Source: Roseovarius atlanticus
Lineage (GTDB): Bacteria; Pseudomonadota; Alphaproteobacteria; Rhodobacterales; Rhodobacteraceae
Length of the DNA: 64,000 bases
Direction of reading: 5' to 3'
NCBI RefSeq assembly: GCF_001441615.1
Contig: NZ_LAXJ01000016.1
Span: forward strand, 62,001-126,000
Shown here: one piece after another, positions 35,375 to 44,893 of the stretch
Numbering within the stretch: the first letter of the stretch is position 1
How the letters are laid out: each line of letters starts with the position of its first letter
Notes under the pieces: model-generated
What the model saw: the letters and a program-made list of their open reading frames with translations, nothing else
Databases searched by the model: none
What the model was told of the DNA's origin: nothing
Translations under genes and position numbers: made by a program

Positions 35375-36557
35375 GTCTGAGGCTCCGTGGCTGACGATCA
35401 TCGGTCTGGGCGAAGATGGCCCGGACGGCCTGTGCGCCGCAAGCCGATCCGCGCTGGACGCGGCGAAAATCGTCATGGGGCCCGAGCGGCACCTCTCGCT
35501 GATCCAGACCTCCGCCCGCACGATCCCTTGGCCCGTGCCATTCTCAAAGGGGGTCGAAGACCTGCTGGAGCTGCGCGGCACGCCCTGCGTCGTCCTGGCG
35601 TCCGGTGACCCGTTCTGGTTCGGCGCGGGCACGACGATCACCGGGCACCTGGACCGGCACGAGTGGCACGCCTATCCGGGCCGGTCGACGTTTTCGCTGG
35701 CCGCCAATCGCCTGGGCTGGCCGCTCGACCGCACGATCTGCACCGGCCTGCACGCGGCACCGCTGACCCGCCTGCGCCCGCACCTGTCGCCGGGCGTGCG
35801 CCTTATCGTCCTGCTGCGCGATGGCGACGCGGTGACAGAGCTTGCGGCCTACCTGCAAGACACCGGGTTCGGCGCATCGGCTCTGACGGTAATGGAATCA
35901 CTGGGCGGACCTCGCGAACGGATCACGCAATGCACCGCCGACACCTTGTCGGGCAACTTCGCCCACCCGGTCTGCGCCGCGATCGAGGTTGCCGGCAACG
36001 GCTCCGTCCTGCCCCGCACCAGCGGCCTGCCCGACACGCTCTTTGAAACCGATGGCGTCATGACCAAGCGCCACATCCGGGCGCTGACCCTTTCCGCGCT
36101 GGCCCCCCGTCCGGGCGAGCACCTTTGGGACATCGGCGGCGGCTCGGGCACAATCGGGATCGAGTGGTTGCTGTGTGATCCATCCCTCACGGCCAGCGTC
36201 GTCGAGCCGCGCGCCGACCGCATCGCGCTGATCGACGCCAATGCCCGCGCGCTCGGCGTCGACCGCCTGCACGTGGTCGAGGGCAAGGCCCCCACCGCGC
36301 TGAAAAACCTGCCAAACCCCGATGCCATCTTCATTGGTGGCGGTCTGTCGGCGCCGCTTCTGGCCTGTGTCGAGGCCCTAGACGGCGTGCGCATCGTCGC
36401 CAACGCGGTCACCCTGGAATCAGAGGCGCTTCTGACCGACGCCCACGCCCGCCTTGGGGGAGATCTGACCCGCATCGAGGTCGCGCACGCGCAACCCATG
36501 GGACGCAAACGCGGCTGGACGCAGGCCTATCCGATCACGCAATGGAGCTTGCCATGA
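35373..36557 (+). CDS. cobL: Precorrin-6B C5,15-methyltransferase (decarboxylating) CobL
   Basis: A 394-aa fusion of two domains. Residues 1-200 are a tetrapyrrole methylase (CbiE-like: [31 protein letters not shown]). The C-terminal half is a CbiT-like Rossmann methyltransferase ([18 protein letters not shown], then [19 protein letters not shown]). It methylates C5 and C15 and removes the ring-C acetate carboxyl. The ATG overlaps the cobK start on the other strand. The stop overlaps the next gene by 4 bases. Confidence 0.95.
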   Translation: MSEAPWLTIIGLGEDGPDGLCAASRSALDAAKIVMGPERHLSLIQTSARTIPWPVPFSKGVEDLLELRGTPCVVLASGDPFWFGAGTTITGHLDRHEWHAYPGRSTFSLAANRLGWPLDRTICTGLHAAPLTRLRPHLSPGVRLIVLLRDGDAVTELAAYLQDTGFGASALTVMESLGGPRERITQCTADTLSGNFAHPVCAAIEVAGNGSVLPRTSGLPDTLFETDGVMTKRHIRALTLSALAPRPGEHLWDIGGGSGTIGIEWLLCDPSLTASVVEPRADRIALIDANARALGVDRLHVVEGKAPTALKNLPNPDAIFIGGGLSAPLLACVEALDGVRIVANAVTLESEALLTDAHARLGGDLTRIEVAHAQPMGRKRGWTQAYPITQWSLP

Positions 36558-36910
36558 TCGTCGCCGGGATGGGATTCACCAAACGCGCCACGCGCGAGTC
36601 GTTCCAAGATGCCCTGACGCGGACCGGCGGCACGCCCGATGCGCTGGCCACCGCGGAGGACAAGGCCGATCAACTGGCGCCCTTCGCCCGCGAGCTCGGC
36701 CTGCCCCTGCACGCGGTGCCTCCCGAAGAGCTGGCGCGACAAGTCACGCACAGCACCTCTGCGGCGTCCCTGCGCGCACGCGGCACCGGCTCGGTCGCCG
36801 AAGCCGCGGCCCTTGCCGCCGCAGGCCCCGGCGCGACATTGCTGGCCCCCCGCTCCATTTCAACCGACCGCATGGCCACCTGTGCCCTGGCCCAAGGAAA
36901 GACCCCATGA
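36554..36910 (+). CDS. cobE: CobE / CbiG C-terminal domain protein
   Basis: A 118-aa protein matching the CbiG C-terminal domain: [40 protein letters not shown] and [20 protein letters not shown]. CobE is found in aerobic cobalamin clusters. Its exact reaction is not established, though the CbiG relative opens the lactone in the anaerobic route. ATG at 36554 gives the 4-base overlap with cobL; an ATG at 36542 is less likely. Confidence 0.88.
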   Translation: MIVAGMGFTKRATRESFQDALTRTGGTPDALATAEDKADQLAPFARELGLPLHAVPPEELARQVTHSTSAASLRARGTGSVAEAAALAAAGPGATLLAPRSISTDRMATCALAQGKTP

Positions 36911-37710
36911 CCGTTCATTTCATCGGCGCCGGACCCGGCGCGCCCGATCTTCTGACCCTGCGCGGCCGCGATATTATCGCGTCCTGCCCGGTCTGCCTCT
37001 ACGCCGGTTCTCTGGTGCCCGAGGCGGTGTTGTCGCATTGCCCCGACGGCGCGCGTATCGTCAACACGGCGCCGCTCGATCTGGACCAGATCATCGCGGA
37101 AATCCAGGCCGCGCATCAGGCAGGCCATGACGTGGCGCGCCTGCATTCCGGAGATCTTTCCGTCTGGTCGGCCATGGGCGAACAGATGCGACGGCTACGG
37201 GCGCTGGACATCCCCGTGTCGGTCACACCGGGGGTCCCCGCCTTCGCCGCCGCTGCGGCGGCACTCGGCGCGGAACTGACCCTGCCGGGTATCGCGCAAT
37301 CCGTGGTCCTGACCCGCACGCCCGGTCGCGCCTCCTCGATGCCTAGGGGCGAGACGCTAACCAACTTCGCCGCCACCGGAGCGACGCTGGCAATTCACCT
37401 GTCGATCCAGAACCTCGACACCGTCACCGCCGATCTCACCCCGGCCTACGGCGCCGACTGTCCGGTCGCCGTGGTCTACCGGGCCTCCTGGCCGGATCAG
37501 CAGATCATACGCGGCACGCTCGGCGATATCGCCGCCCGCCTGGGCGAGGACATCACCCGCACCGCGCTGATTCTGGTAGGCCCAGCGCTGGCAGGCGAAG
37601 GCTTCGACGAGTCCTGCCTTTATGCCGTGGACTACGACCGCCGCTACCGGCCGCAAAGCGCCGACAGCCCCTGGTCTGACTGGACCCCGGAAAGCGAAGG
37701 CACGTCATGA
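36907..37710 (+). CDS. cobM: Precorrin-4 C11-methyltransferase CobM
   Basis: A 267-aa tetrapyrrole methylase with [20 protein letters not shown] at the start, [57 protein letters not shown] and [20 protein letters not shown]. These fit CobM/CbiF, which methylates C11. It overlaps cobE and cobB by 4 bases each. Confidence 0.95.
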   Translation: MTVHFIGAGPGAPDLLTLRGRDIIASCPVCLYAGSLVPEAVLSHCPDGARIVNTAPLDLDQIIAEIQAAHQAGHDVARLHSGDLSVWSAMGEQMRRLRALDIPVSVTPGVPAFAAAAAALGAELTLPGIAQSVVLTRTPGRASSMPRGETLTNFAATGATLAIHLSIQNLDTVTADLTPAYGADCPVAVVYRASWPDQQIIRGTLGDIAARLGEDITRTALILVGPALAGEGFDESCLYAVDYDRRYRPQSADSPWSDWTPESEGTS

Positions 37711-39014
37711 GCCCCGGGCTGCTGATCTCCGCGCCGTCGTCGGGCACCGGCAAGACGACCGTGATGCTGGGCCTTCTGCGGGCGCTGGCCGATGACGGTC
37801 TGAATGTGCAACCGTTCAAGTCCGGCCCCGACTATATCGACCCCGCCTTTCACAAGGCCGCCTGCGGGCGCGACAGCTTCAACCTGGATGGCTGGGCCAT
37901 GGGCAAGGGCCTGTGGCAGGCCATCGCAGGACAGGCGGCGGGCGCGGATATATGCGTAGCCGAAGGCTCGATGGGGCTATACGACGGCGTCGCAACGCGC
38001 GGCCAGCAAGGCTTCGGCTCAAGTGCCGAGACAGCGCTGGCCATGGGCTGGCCCGTGGTGCTGGTGCTCGACGTCGGAGGCCAGGCGCAATCCGCGGCCG
38101 CCACGGCGCTGGGGTTCCGGCAGTATATGCCCGACCTGCCCTTTGCCGGGGTCATCCTGAACCGCTGCGCCTCGCCGCGGCATGAACGGCTCACCCGGCT
38201 GGGGATGGACCGCGCCGGGATGCCGGTTCTAGGCGTCCTGCCCCGGCGCGGCGACCTGACCCTGCCGGAACGCCACCTGGGGCTGATCCAGGCGGTCGAA
38301 CATCCTGACCTTGACGCCGCCATCGCCGGATATGCCGCCTTCTTGCGCGAGAACGTCGATCTTAACGCGATCAAATCCGCCGCTCGCGGCGCCCCCCTGC
38401 CCGCGCCCGCCGCGCTGCCCCGCCCCCCGGCGCAACGCATCGCCATCGCCCGCGATGCCGGCTTCAGCTTTACCTATCCGCACCTGCTGGAAGGCTGGCA
38501 CGCCGCCGGGGCTCAGATCCTGCCCTTCTCTCCCCTCGCGGATGAAGCGCCCGATCCCGACGCCGATCTCGTCTGGCTGCCCGGCGGCTATCCCGAACTG
38601 CACGCTGGCAAACTGGCCGCCGCCACGCGGTTCCGCGCCGCCTTGCGCAAACATGCCGAGTCCAAGCCTGTGCATGGCGAATGCGGCGGCTACATGGCGC
38701 TCGGCCAGGCGCTGATCGACAAGGACGGCACGCGCCACGAAATGGCCGGGCTCCTGGGCCTCGTCACCTCCTATGAAAAGCGCAAGTTCCACCTTGGATA
38801 CCGCCGCGCGACCCTGTCGGCCCCGATGCCGGGGTTCGATGCAGGCGCAACCCTGCGCGGTCATGAATTCCACTATTCCACCATCCTCGATCAACCCGAT
38901 GCGCCGCTGGCGCAGGTCGCGGATGCCGATGGCAACCCGGTGCCGGAAACCGGCTCGACCCGGGGTCACGTCTCCGGCACGTTCTTTCACCTGATCACCG
39001 GGGACGAGACGTAA
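37707..39014 (+). CDS. cobB: Cobyrinic (hydrogenobyrinic) acid a,c-diamide synthase CobB
   Basis: A 435-aa amidase with a P-loop N-terminal domain ([33 protein letters not shown]) and a glutamine amidotransferase C-terminal domain with nucleophile Cys in [14 protein letters not shown] and His in [11 protein letters not shown]. It amidates the a and c side chains before cobalt insertion. It shares one base with cobA. Confidence 0.96.
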   Translation: MSPGLLISAPSSGTGKTTVMLGLLRALADDGLNVQPFKSGPDYIDPAFHKAACGRDSFNLDGWAMGKGLWQAIAGQAAGADICVAEGSMGLYDGVATRGQQGFGSSAETALAMGWPVVLVLDVGGQAQSAAATALGFRQYMPDLPFAGVILNRCASPRHERLTRLGMDRAGMPVLGVLPRRGDLTLPERHLGLIQAVEHPDLDAAIAGYAAFLRENVDLNAIKSAARGAPLPAPAALPRPPAQRIAIARDAGFSFTYPHLLEGWHAAGAQILPFSPLADEAPDPDADLVWLPGGYPELHAGKLAAATRFRAALRKHAESKPVHGECGGYMALGQALIDKDGTRHEMAGLLGLVTSYEKRKFHLGYRRATLSAPMPGFDAGATLRGHEFHYSTILDQPDAPLAQVADADGNPVPETGSTRGHVSGTFFHLITGDET

Positions 39015-39733
39015 TGACCGGCTTCGTGTCCTTCGTGTCCTCGGGTCCGGGCGATCCCGACCTGCTGACGCTCAAGGCCGTCGACCGGCTCAAGCGCGCC
39101 GACGCCGTTCTGTTCGACGACCTGTCCTCGGGACCGATCCTGGCCCACGCACGGCGCGGAGCCGACCTGGTGGGCGTGGGCAAGCGGGCCGGGCGCAACT
39201 CGCCCAAGCAGGACCATGTCAGCCGCCTGCTGGTGGATTACGCCCGCTTGGATCAGCGGGTCGTGCGCCTGAAATCCGGTGATAGCGGCGTGTTCGGCCG
39301 GCTGGAGGAAGAAATCGTCGCGCTCAAGGCAGAGGGCATCCCCTACGAGATCATCCCCGGCGTTCCCTCCGCGAATGCCGCCGCCGCCGCCGCCGGCATT
39401 CCGCTGACCCGCCGCCTGACGGCACGGCGCGTACAATACATCACCGGCCACGACGTCACCGGCGCCCTGCCCGAGGACGTCAACATGGCCGCCCTCGCCG
39501 ATCCGGCCGCGACCACCGTCGTCTTCATGGGCAAGCGCACCTTTCCGCAACTGGCCGCGCGCCTGATCGATGCTGGCCTTCCGCCCGCGACCCCCGCGAT
39601 CCTGGCCGAAGCCGTCAGCCGCCCCGAACAGAAGATCAGCCGCCACACCGTCGCAACCCTGTCCGACCTGCTGGCGCAAGAGAGCAGCGACCATCCCGCC
39701 CTCATCCTTTACGGATCTCTGGCAGACACATGA
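39014..39733 (+). CDS. cobA: Uroporphyrinogen-III C-methyltransferase CobA
   Basis: A 239-aa SUMT. N-terminal FVSSGPGDPDLLTLKAVDRL, VLFDDLSSGPILAHA, RLKSGDSGVFGRLEEEIVAL, IPGVPSANAAAAAAGIPLT and VVFMGKRTFPQLAARL are typical. It makes precorrin-2 from uroporphyrinogen III, the first committed step. There is no CysG-type dehydrogenase or ferrochelatase domain, so this copy is dedicated to B12. The ATG shares a base with the cobB stop. Confidence 0.95.
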   Translation: MTGFVSFVSSGPGDPDLLTLKAVDRLKRADAVLFDDLSSGPILAHARRGADLVGVGKRAGRNSPKQDHVSRLLVDYARLDQRVVRLKSGDSGVFGRLEEEIVALKAEGIPYEIIPGVPSANAAAAAAGIPLTRRLTARRVQYITGHDVTGALPEDVNMAALADPAATTVVFMGKRTFPQLAARLIDAGLPPATPAILAEAVSRPEQKISRHTVATLSDLLAQESSDHPALILYGSLADT

Positions 39734-39800
39734 TGCAAAGACGCGCCCCACATTCCGGCGCCCTTCCCGCAGCGCGGCGGGCCCAGACCGGACCCCGCCC

Positions 39801-40538
39801 ATGATCGACAATCTCTGGCTCATCGGGATCGGAACGGGCAACCCCGCGCATGTCACCCTCGAAGGTGCGGATGCGCTGCGGAACGCCGCCGTCATCCTGC
39901 TGCCGACGAAAGGCGACGACAAAGAGGATCTGGCCCATCTCAGACGCGCCATCATCACCGCGTCCGGCAGCACGGCTCGCATCGTGCCCTTCGAATACCC
40001 GGTGCGCGACCCCGACCTGCCTTACATGGAACGCGTTGCCGCATGGCATGACGAGATCGCCCGACGCTGGATCGCGGCCCTGGGCGGGCAATCCGTCAAC
40101 GGGCCGGTGGCCCTGCTCGTCTGGGGCGATCCGTCGCTCTACGACAGCACCATCCGGATCGCCGACCGCCTGTCGCCGAAACCGGCGATCCGTGTCGTGC
40201 CCGGCATCACCGCCATTCAGGCCCTGACCGCGGCCCACGCCATTCCGCTCAACACCGTTGACGGACCTGTGCGCATCACGACCGGCCGCCAACTTCGCGA
40301 TGGCGGCCTGCCGCAAGATGAAACCACCGCGGTCGTGATGCTGGACGGTCTGTGCTCGTTTCAACAGCTCGACCCCGAAGGCCTCCATATCTGGTGGGGT
40401 GCCTACCTGGGGTCTGACAAGCAGCTCCTTATCGAAGGGCCCCTGGCTGAGGTCGGGGAAAAAATCGTCAAGACACGCGCCCAGGCGCGCGCCGAACACG
40501 GTTGGATCATGGACAGCTACCTGTTGCGCCGCATCTGA
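39801..40538 (+). CDS. cobF: Precorrin-6A synthase (deacetylating) CobF
   Basis: A 245-aa tetrapyrrole methylase with LWLIGIGTGNPAHVTLEGAD, ILLPTKGDDKEDLAHLRRAI and ALLVWGDPSLYDSTIRIADR, as in CobF, which methylates C1 and releases acetate. CobF occurs only in the aerobic pathway. It ends the plus-strand run after a 67-base gap from cobA and converges on the sensor-kinase gene. Confidence 0.94.
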   Translation: MIDNLWLIGIGTGNPAHVTLEGADALRNAAVILLPTKGDDKEDLAHLRRAIITASGSTARIVPFEYPVRDPDLPYMERVAAWHDEIARRWIAALGGQSVNGPVALLVWGDPSLYDSTIRIADRLSPKPAIRVVPGITAIQALTAAHAIPLNTVDGPVRITTGRQLRDGGLPQDETTAVVMLDGLCSFQQLDPEGLHIWWGAYLGSDKQLLIEGPLAEVGEKIVKTRAQARAEHGWIMDSYLLRRI

Positions 40539-40587
40539 CCGGAACCGGCCCGGCACGGACATTGCGGCGTCGGCCACCGAACCGCAC

Positions 40588-42999
40588 CTACCGCCTCAGC
40601 GACGTCTCCCACGCGGACATGAAATCGTTCCGCTTCAACTCATCAAGATACGTCAACAGACCCGGCGTCAGCCTGATCGGAAGAAATGTACCTAGCCGGG
40701 CCTGAATTTCCCGCCCGATCAGGCTTTGCTGCTCGCCTTCCCGGATCAATGGCAACAGCGGCGTCTTGTCCGCGATGATCCGCTGGCCCTCGCGGGACAG
40801 CAAGAACTCGATGAAGCGCGCCCCAAGTTCGGCCTGCCGCGCCTCCTTGGGGATAAAGGCGGTTCGGGTCATCACAAGATTGTAGTCGTCAAAGAAATGC
40901 AGCCCAAGGTTTGGCTCCGATGCCACCTGCGCCGCCGCGTACGATCCGATCGCGTTGAAGGCGAATGCCAGCTCGCCGCGCGCCGTCGCCTCGACCATCT
41001 CGGAGGTGCAGCAATAGGTCTTCAGATCGGCCCGGCCCAGAACCTCGAACAGGCGCAGGGACTGCGGCCCCTGCAAGCTGTCCTGCGTCGCATAAAGATA
41101 GCCAATACCCGATTGCGCGATATCATAGGCCCCGATCCGCCCCCGAAAACGCTCTTCGTTGTCGCGCACGAAGGTCGCAAGTTCCCGGTGCGACACAGGC
41201 AGCTCTTCTTTCGAAATCGCCCGCGTGTCGTAGACCACGACGGCAGGCTCGAAAGTGAACCCGAAAAGCTCCGACCGCCACACGGCCCAGCTTGGCGGGG
41301 CGGTCTGGACCGACAATTGCGTCCGCAGGGCAAGGCCGCGATTGACCAGGTCGACCTGCAAATCCATCGCCGAGGAAATCACCACGTCCGGTCTGGCCGT
41401 GTCCGCCTCCGCCAGCATCGCGCGGTACAGATCGAGCGTCTGGAACTCCACATATTCCACATCGACCTCGGCCATCCGGGACTCGAACGCCTCGATCAAG
41501 GGCTGCATCGCCGGCGTGTCGGTCGCGCTGTGGATCACCAGCGTATCGGCCGGCGCGGGCGTACCGGACCAAACCGGACAAAGCACCAGGAAAAGAACCG
41601 CCAGCAGCCGTTTGAAAATCAACGTCACGCCAAGCCCGCCAAGCGACGAGCGCCCCAGGCTCAGGTCCGCGCCGTGCCCGTCGGTCACGGCCTTGACGAT
41701 CGACAGGCCCAGGCCCGACCCCATGCTGTTTTCCGACAGCGAGGTGAAACGCTGCGTCGCGCGCGCAAGATCGGCCTCGGCGATGCCGGGCCCGGCATCC
41801 TCGACCTTCAGCACCAGTTCGGTGTCGGTGGCCTCCAGGCTGATCGTCACAGTGTTGTCCGGCGGGCCATGCCGGACGGCGTTCTCGATCAGGTTCCGCA
41901 GCGCCTCGCGTATCGACACGGCGTCGCCCAGGATCATGTCCTGCCCCGCCTCGATTCCGCCGTCGAGGAACGACAAAGAGATATGGCGCATACGGCTGTC
42001 GCGCAGCATCTCGGCCAGTATATCACGCACCAGCGGCCTAAGCGCCACGGGCTCCAGGTTCGACCGGTCCGACCGGTGAATGACCATCGCGTTGGCCAAA
42101 AGCTGGTTCGTCAGCCGGACCGTCCGCGTGGCCTGCCGATCCGCCTTGATCAGCCGCGACCGCATCTGCGCGGGGTCGTCCGCGTCCACCGCCAGCGAAA
42201 GATGCCCTTGCATGGCCGACAAAGAGGTGCGCGTCTGGTGGGCGACATCGGCAATGAAAGTCTCGGTCAGCGCACGGTTGCGGCCCAATCGCTCGATAAA
42301 GCCGTTGATCGCGTCGAACAGGCCTTTGATTTCGCGCGGCGGCGTGCCGACGACCCGGCCCAGATCGGCAGGTTCGCGCTGCGCAAGATCGGCCGCCACC
42401 TGGCGCAGCGGCGCCAGCGATGTTCGGATCGCGACCCAGACAAATCCCAGGCCGATCAGCGAAAGACCGGCAAGCCCCACCAAGCTGGTCGCAAAGAATG
42501 ACAGTTGTTCGGCATTCCGCAGCTCGACCGTCTGTCCGATCTGCACCGCGAACCATTGGCGCCCCTCCGCGGTGCTCAACTGCCGCGACTGGATGACGAA
42601 ACGGAACTGCGCCCCCCCATACGCGTCCTCAAAGAGCACCGGCTCGGCAGAGGGCGCCAGATCCGAAGGCGCCGGCAGATCAGCCGCGCCCGTCAGGTTC
42701 CGCCCGCCCGGCACGAACACGCGATAAAGCACCCTGTCCACGGGATTGAGCGACAGGATCTCCATGGCCGAATTCGGCAAATCCACAGTCGCCCCATCGG
42801 GCCCGACCGAGATCCGCTCCAGTATCGACAGCGCGGTTCCCGCCAACAGCAGGTCGTGCGGCCGGTTCGCGGACGCCCGCGCATAGGTCCACAGCAGGGC
42901 CGAGATCAGCATCAGCAGAATGACAAATCCCAGCGCCATCGTCACCAGAAGCCGGCGCTGAAGCGAATGGCCGCCCGAGCCTGTCATCCCGCTAGTCAT
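40588..42999 (-). CDS. Fused sensor histidine kinase and periplasmic solute-binding domain (TctE-like hybrid)
   Basis: One continuous 803-codon frame. Residues 17-39 are a first membrane helix, 40-165 an extracytoplasmic sensor domain, and 167-191 a second helix. HAMP and kinase domains follow: FIADVAHQTRTSLS with His254, N-box LRNLIENAVRHG near 368-377, EDAGPGI at 400 and MGSGLGLSIVK at 426. Right after the last kinase strand, a third hydrophobic segment (residues 459-478) resembles a signal peptide ending APA, and residues 485-803 form an extracellular ABC-type binding domain (LVIHSATDTPAMQPLIEAFE, KTYCCTSEMVEATARGELAF). Such domains sense or bind iron, anions or carboxylates. The stop of the regulator gene overlaps the start by 8 bases. 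It probably senses the ligand of the divergent TTT system. Confidence 0.87.
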   Translation of the reverse strand: MTSGMTGSGGHSLQRRLLVTMALGFVILLMLISALLWTYARASANRPHDLLLAGTALSILERISVGPDGATVDLPNSAMEILSLNPVDRVLYRVFVPGGRNLTGAADLPAPSDLAPSAEPVLFEDAYGGAQFRFVIQSRQLSTAEGRQWFAVQIGQTVELRNAEQLSFFATSLVGLAGLSLIGLGFVWVAIRTSLAPLRQVAADLAQREPADLGRVVGTPPREIKGLFDAINGFIERLGRNRALTETFIADVAHQTRTSLSAMQGHLSLAVDADDPAQMRSRLIKADRQATRTVRLTNQLLANAMVIHRSDRSNLEPVALRPLVRDILAEMLRDSRMRHISLSFLDGGIEAGQDMILGDAVSIREALRNLIENAVRHGPPDNTVTISLEATDTELVLKVEDAGPGIAEADLARATQRFTSLSENSMGSGLGLSIVKAVTDGHGADLSLGRSSLGGLGVTLIFKRLLAVLFLVLCPVWSGTPAPADTLVIHSATDTPAMQPLIEAFESRMAEVDVEYVEFQTLDLYRAMLAEADTARPDVVISSAMDLQVDLVNRGLALRTQLSVQTAPPSWAVWRSELFGFTFEPAVVVYDTRAISKEELPVSHRELATFVRDNEERFRGRIGAYDIAQSGIGYLYATQDSLQGPQSLRLFEVLGRADLKTYCCTSEMVEATARGELAFAFNAIGSYAAAQVASEPNLGLHFFDDYNLVMTRTAFIPKEARQAELGARFIEFLLSREGQRIIADKTPLLPLIREGEQQSLIGREIQARLGTFLPIRLTPGLLTYLDELKRNDFMSAWETSLRR

Positions 43000-43666
43000 C
43001 TTCCGCCAGATAGGCGATATACCCCAGCCCCCGTGCCGTCTTGATGACCAGCGGCGTGCCTTCCAGCTTGCGCCGCAGCCTTGTCACCAGTTGCTCCACG
43101 GCATTCAGGCTCGGCGCTTCCTCGAAGCTGTAAAGCCGGTCGGCGACATCCTCCTTGGTCAGCATCCGGCCCATGTTGTCGATCATGATTTCCAGAAGCT
43201 GGATTTCCCGCGCCCGTAACTGCGCGTCGCGGCCGTCGATCTTGGCCTGCTTCGCCGCGCGGTCGAACACCAGCGCGCCGGCGGTAAAGATGTTGCTGGC
43301 GGCGCCCGCGCGGCGGCGGGCCAGCACGCGGCACCGGGCCGACAATTCGCGGAAATCGACCGGCTTGATCATGTAATCGTCCGCCCCGGCATCCAGCCCG
43401 ATCACCCGGTCGTCGATCTGGCTGCGCGCGGTCAGGATGATCACCGGCGTCTCGTCCGACCGGTTGCGCAAAGACCGCAGCACCTCGTAGCCGCTGCGCC
43501 CCGGCAGGTTTACATCCAACAGCACGATATCGAACTTGAAATGCCGCAAAAGCTCATTCGCCTCGTTGCCGTCCCGCTCGTGGTCCACCGAATGCCCTTC
43601 GGCCCGCAGACGATCCAGGATCGTCTCCGCAAGGTCCTCGTTGTCCTCCACAAGCAGCATTCTCAT
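42992..43666 (-). CDS. tctD: OmpR-family response regulator (TctD-like)
   Basis: A 224-aa regulator with a receiver domain (acidic pair Glu7/Asp8, phospho-acceptor Asp51 in VLLDVNLPGRSG, LTAR and a conserved Lys in YMIKPVDFRE) and a winged-helix DNA-binding domain (LRAREIQLLEIMIDNMGRML, VEQLVTRLRRKL, TARGLGYIAYL). It is encoded just before the kinase-binding-protein fusion and divergent from tctC3. OmpR-type regulators bind direct repeats at 10-11 bp spacing, and such repeats lie at 43728-43754. Confidence 0.93.
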   Translation of the reverse strand: MRMLLVEDNEDLAETILDRLRAEGHSVDHERDGNEANELLRHFKFDIVLLDVNLPGRSGYEVLRSLRNRSDETPVIILTARSQIDDRVIGLDAGADDYMIKPVDFRELSARCRVLARRRAGAASNIFTAGALVFDRAAKQAKIDGRDAQLRAREIQLLEIMIDNMGRMLTKEDVADRLYSFEEAPSLNAVEQLVTRLRRKLEGTPLVIKTARGLGYIAYLAEDD

Positions 43667-43710
43667 GTGGGGAAATTAGCACTGCCGACAGGCGCGGGGA
43701 AGCTGCGCAT

Positions 43711-43754
43711 CGGGGTCAAAGCCCCGAGTCAGCATCCGGTCAGTTTCGCGTCAG
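43711..43754. promoter_or_regulatory. Candidate response-regulator binding site: three GTCAG repeats
   Basis: GTCAG occurs at 43728, 43739 and 43750, exactly 11 bases apart, in the spacer between the regulator gene and tctC3. A small inverted repeat CGGGG-TCAAAG-CCCCG (43711-43726) lies just before. The spacing suits tandem OmpR-type dimers and the site lies about 75 bases before the tctC ATG, where an activator would act. Binding is inferred. Confidence 0.5.
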
Positions 43755-43830
43755 GATGTGCACAGCCTGTTTCGAGATAACCACCACACTCCGGGGGAGG
43801 ACCCGGACACACACTTATGGGAGGACACCA

Positions 43831-44808
43831 ATGTCATTCGCACGCCTTGGCGCGGCCTTTGTCGCTGCCACCGCCGCCTTCGCGGCACCCGCTTTCGCCC
43901 AAAGCCAGATCGACGATGCCGAATGCGTCGCCCCCGCCAACCCCGGCGGCGGTTTCGACCTGACCTGCCGGGTCGCTCAAACCGGACTTGAGCCCCACAT
44001 CGCCGACCCCGTCCAGGTGACGTTCATGCCGGGCGGCATCGGCGCCGTGGCCTACAACCTGTTCAACACCACCCGCACCGATGACGGCTCGGCCATCGTC
44101 GCCTTCTCGACAGGCTCGCTTCTGAACATCGTGACCGGCAAATACGGCGACTTCACCGAAAAGGACGTTCGCTGGGTCGGCACCGCCGGTGCGGATTTCG
44201 GCGCCGTCGTCGTGCGCGCCGACAGTGAGTATCAGGACCTCAAGGGCCTGATGGACGACTTCTCGGCCGATCCGGCGTCGGTCGTCGTGGGTGCGGGCGG
44301 CTCCGTCGGCTCGCAGGACTGGATGAAAGGCGCGCTTCTGCTGCGCGAGGCCGGTGCCGCGCCGATGGACATGCGCTATGTCGCGTTCGACGGCGGCGGT
44401 GACGCCATCGCGGCGCTGCTGGGCGGCTCTATCCAGGTCTACATGGGCGATGTCGGCGAAATGGTCCCGCATCTCGAGTCCGGTCAGATGCGCATTCTCG
44501 CCGTCATGTCGCCCGACCGCCTCGACGCGCCCTTCGCCGAAATCCCGACCGCCATGGAACAGGGCTATGACGTGGAATGGACCATCCTGCGCGGCTTCTA
44601 CATGGGCGGCGAGGTCTCCGACGAGGACTACCAGAAGTGGGTCGATGCTTTCAAGGCCGCCTATGCGACCGAAGAATTCGCTGCCGTGCAAAAGGAAAAG
44701 GGTCTGCTGCCGCTGAACCTGGCCGGTGACGAGCTTCAGGCCTCCATCGAAAAGCGCGTCGAGAACCTGCGCCAGATCGCCACCGAGGCCGGTCTGCTGG
44801 GCAACTGA
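43831..44808 (+). CDS. tctC: TTT periplasmic solute-binding protein TctC (system 3)
   Basis: A 325-aa binding protein with a signal peptide (FVAATAAFAAPAFA) and an atypical mature start that has a Cys pair (DAECVAPANPGGGFDLTCRV). The pocket loop GGGFDLTCR replaces the usual FAPGG motif, as in the citrate-type TctC branch. ATG at 43831 has GGGAGGA 5 bases upstream. It is the first gene of a plus-strand operon tctC-tctB-tctA-abrB and diverges from the two-component genes. A tricarboxylate such as citrate is a reasonable ligand guess, by analogy with TctDE-controlled systems. Confidence 0.94.
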   Translation: MSFARLGAAFVAATAAFAAPAFAQSQIDDAECVAPANPGGGFDLTCRVAQTGLEPHIADPVQVTFMPGGIGAVAYNLFNTTRTDDGSAIVAFSTGSLLNIVTGKYGDFTEKDVRWVGTAGADFGAVVVRADSEYQDLKGLMDDFSADPASVVVGAGGSVGSQDWMKGALLLREAGAAPMDMRYVAFDGGGDAIAALLGGSIQVYMGDVGEMVPHLESGQMRILAVMSPDRLDAPFAEIPTAMEQGYDVEWTILRGFYMGGEVSDEDYQKWVDAFKAAYATEEFAAVQKEKGLLPLNLAGDELQASIEKRVENLRQIATEAGLLGN

Positions 44809-44816
44809 TCGCGCGC

Positions 44817-44875
44817 CATGGGTGCGGCCCGCTTCCCTCGGGATGCGGGCCGGAGCCCCGACACCACACCCCATG
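44817..44875 (+). other. Intercistronic stem-loop between tctC and tctB (system 3)
   Basis: CGGCCCGC (44825-44832) pairs with GCGGGCCG (44845-44852). An outer stem, CATGGGTG (44817) with CACCCCATG (44867-44875), adds pairing with one bulged C. No T-run follows. It lies where systems 1 and 2 also have a hairpin. Confidence 0.65.
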
Positions 44876-44893
44876 AATACAAGGAGACCTGCC

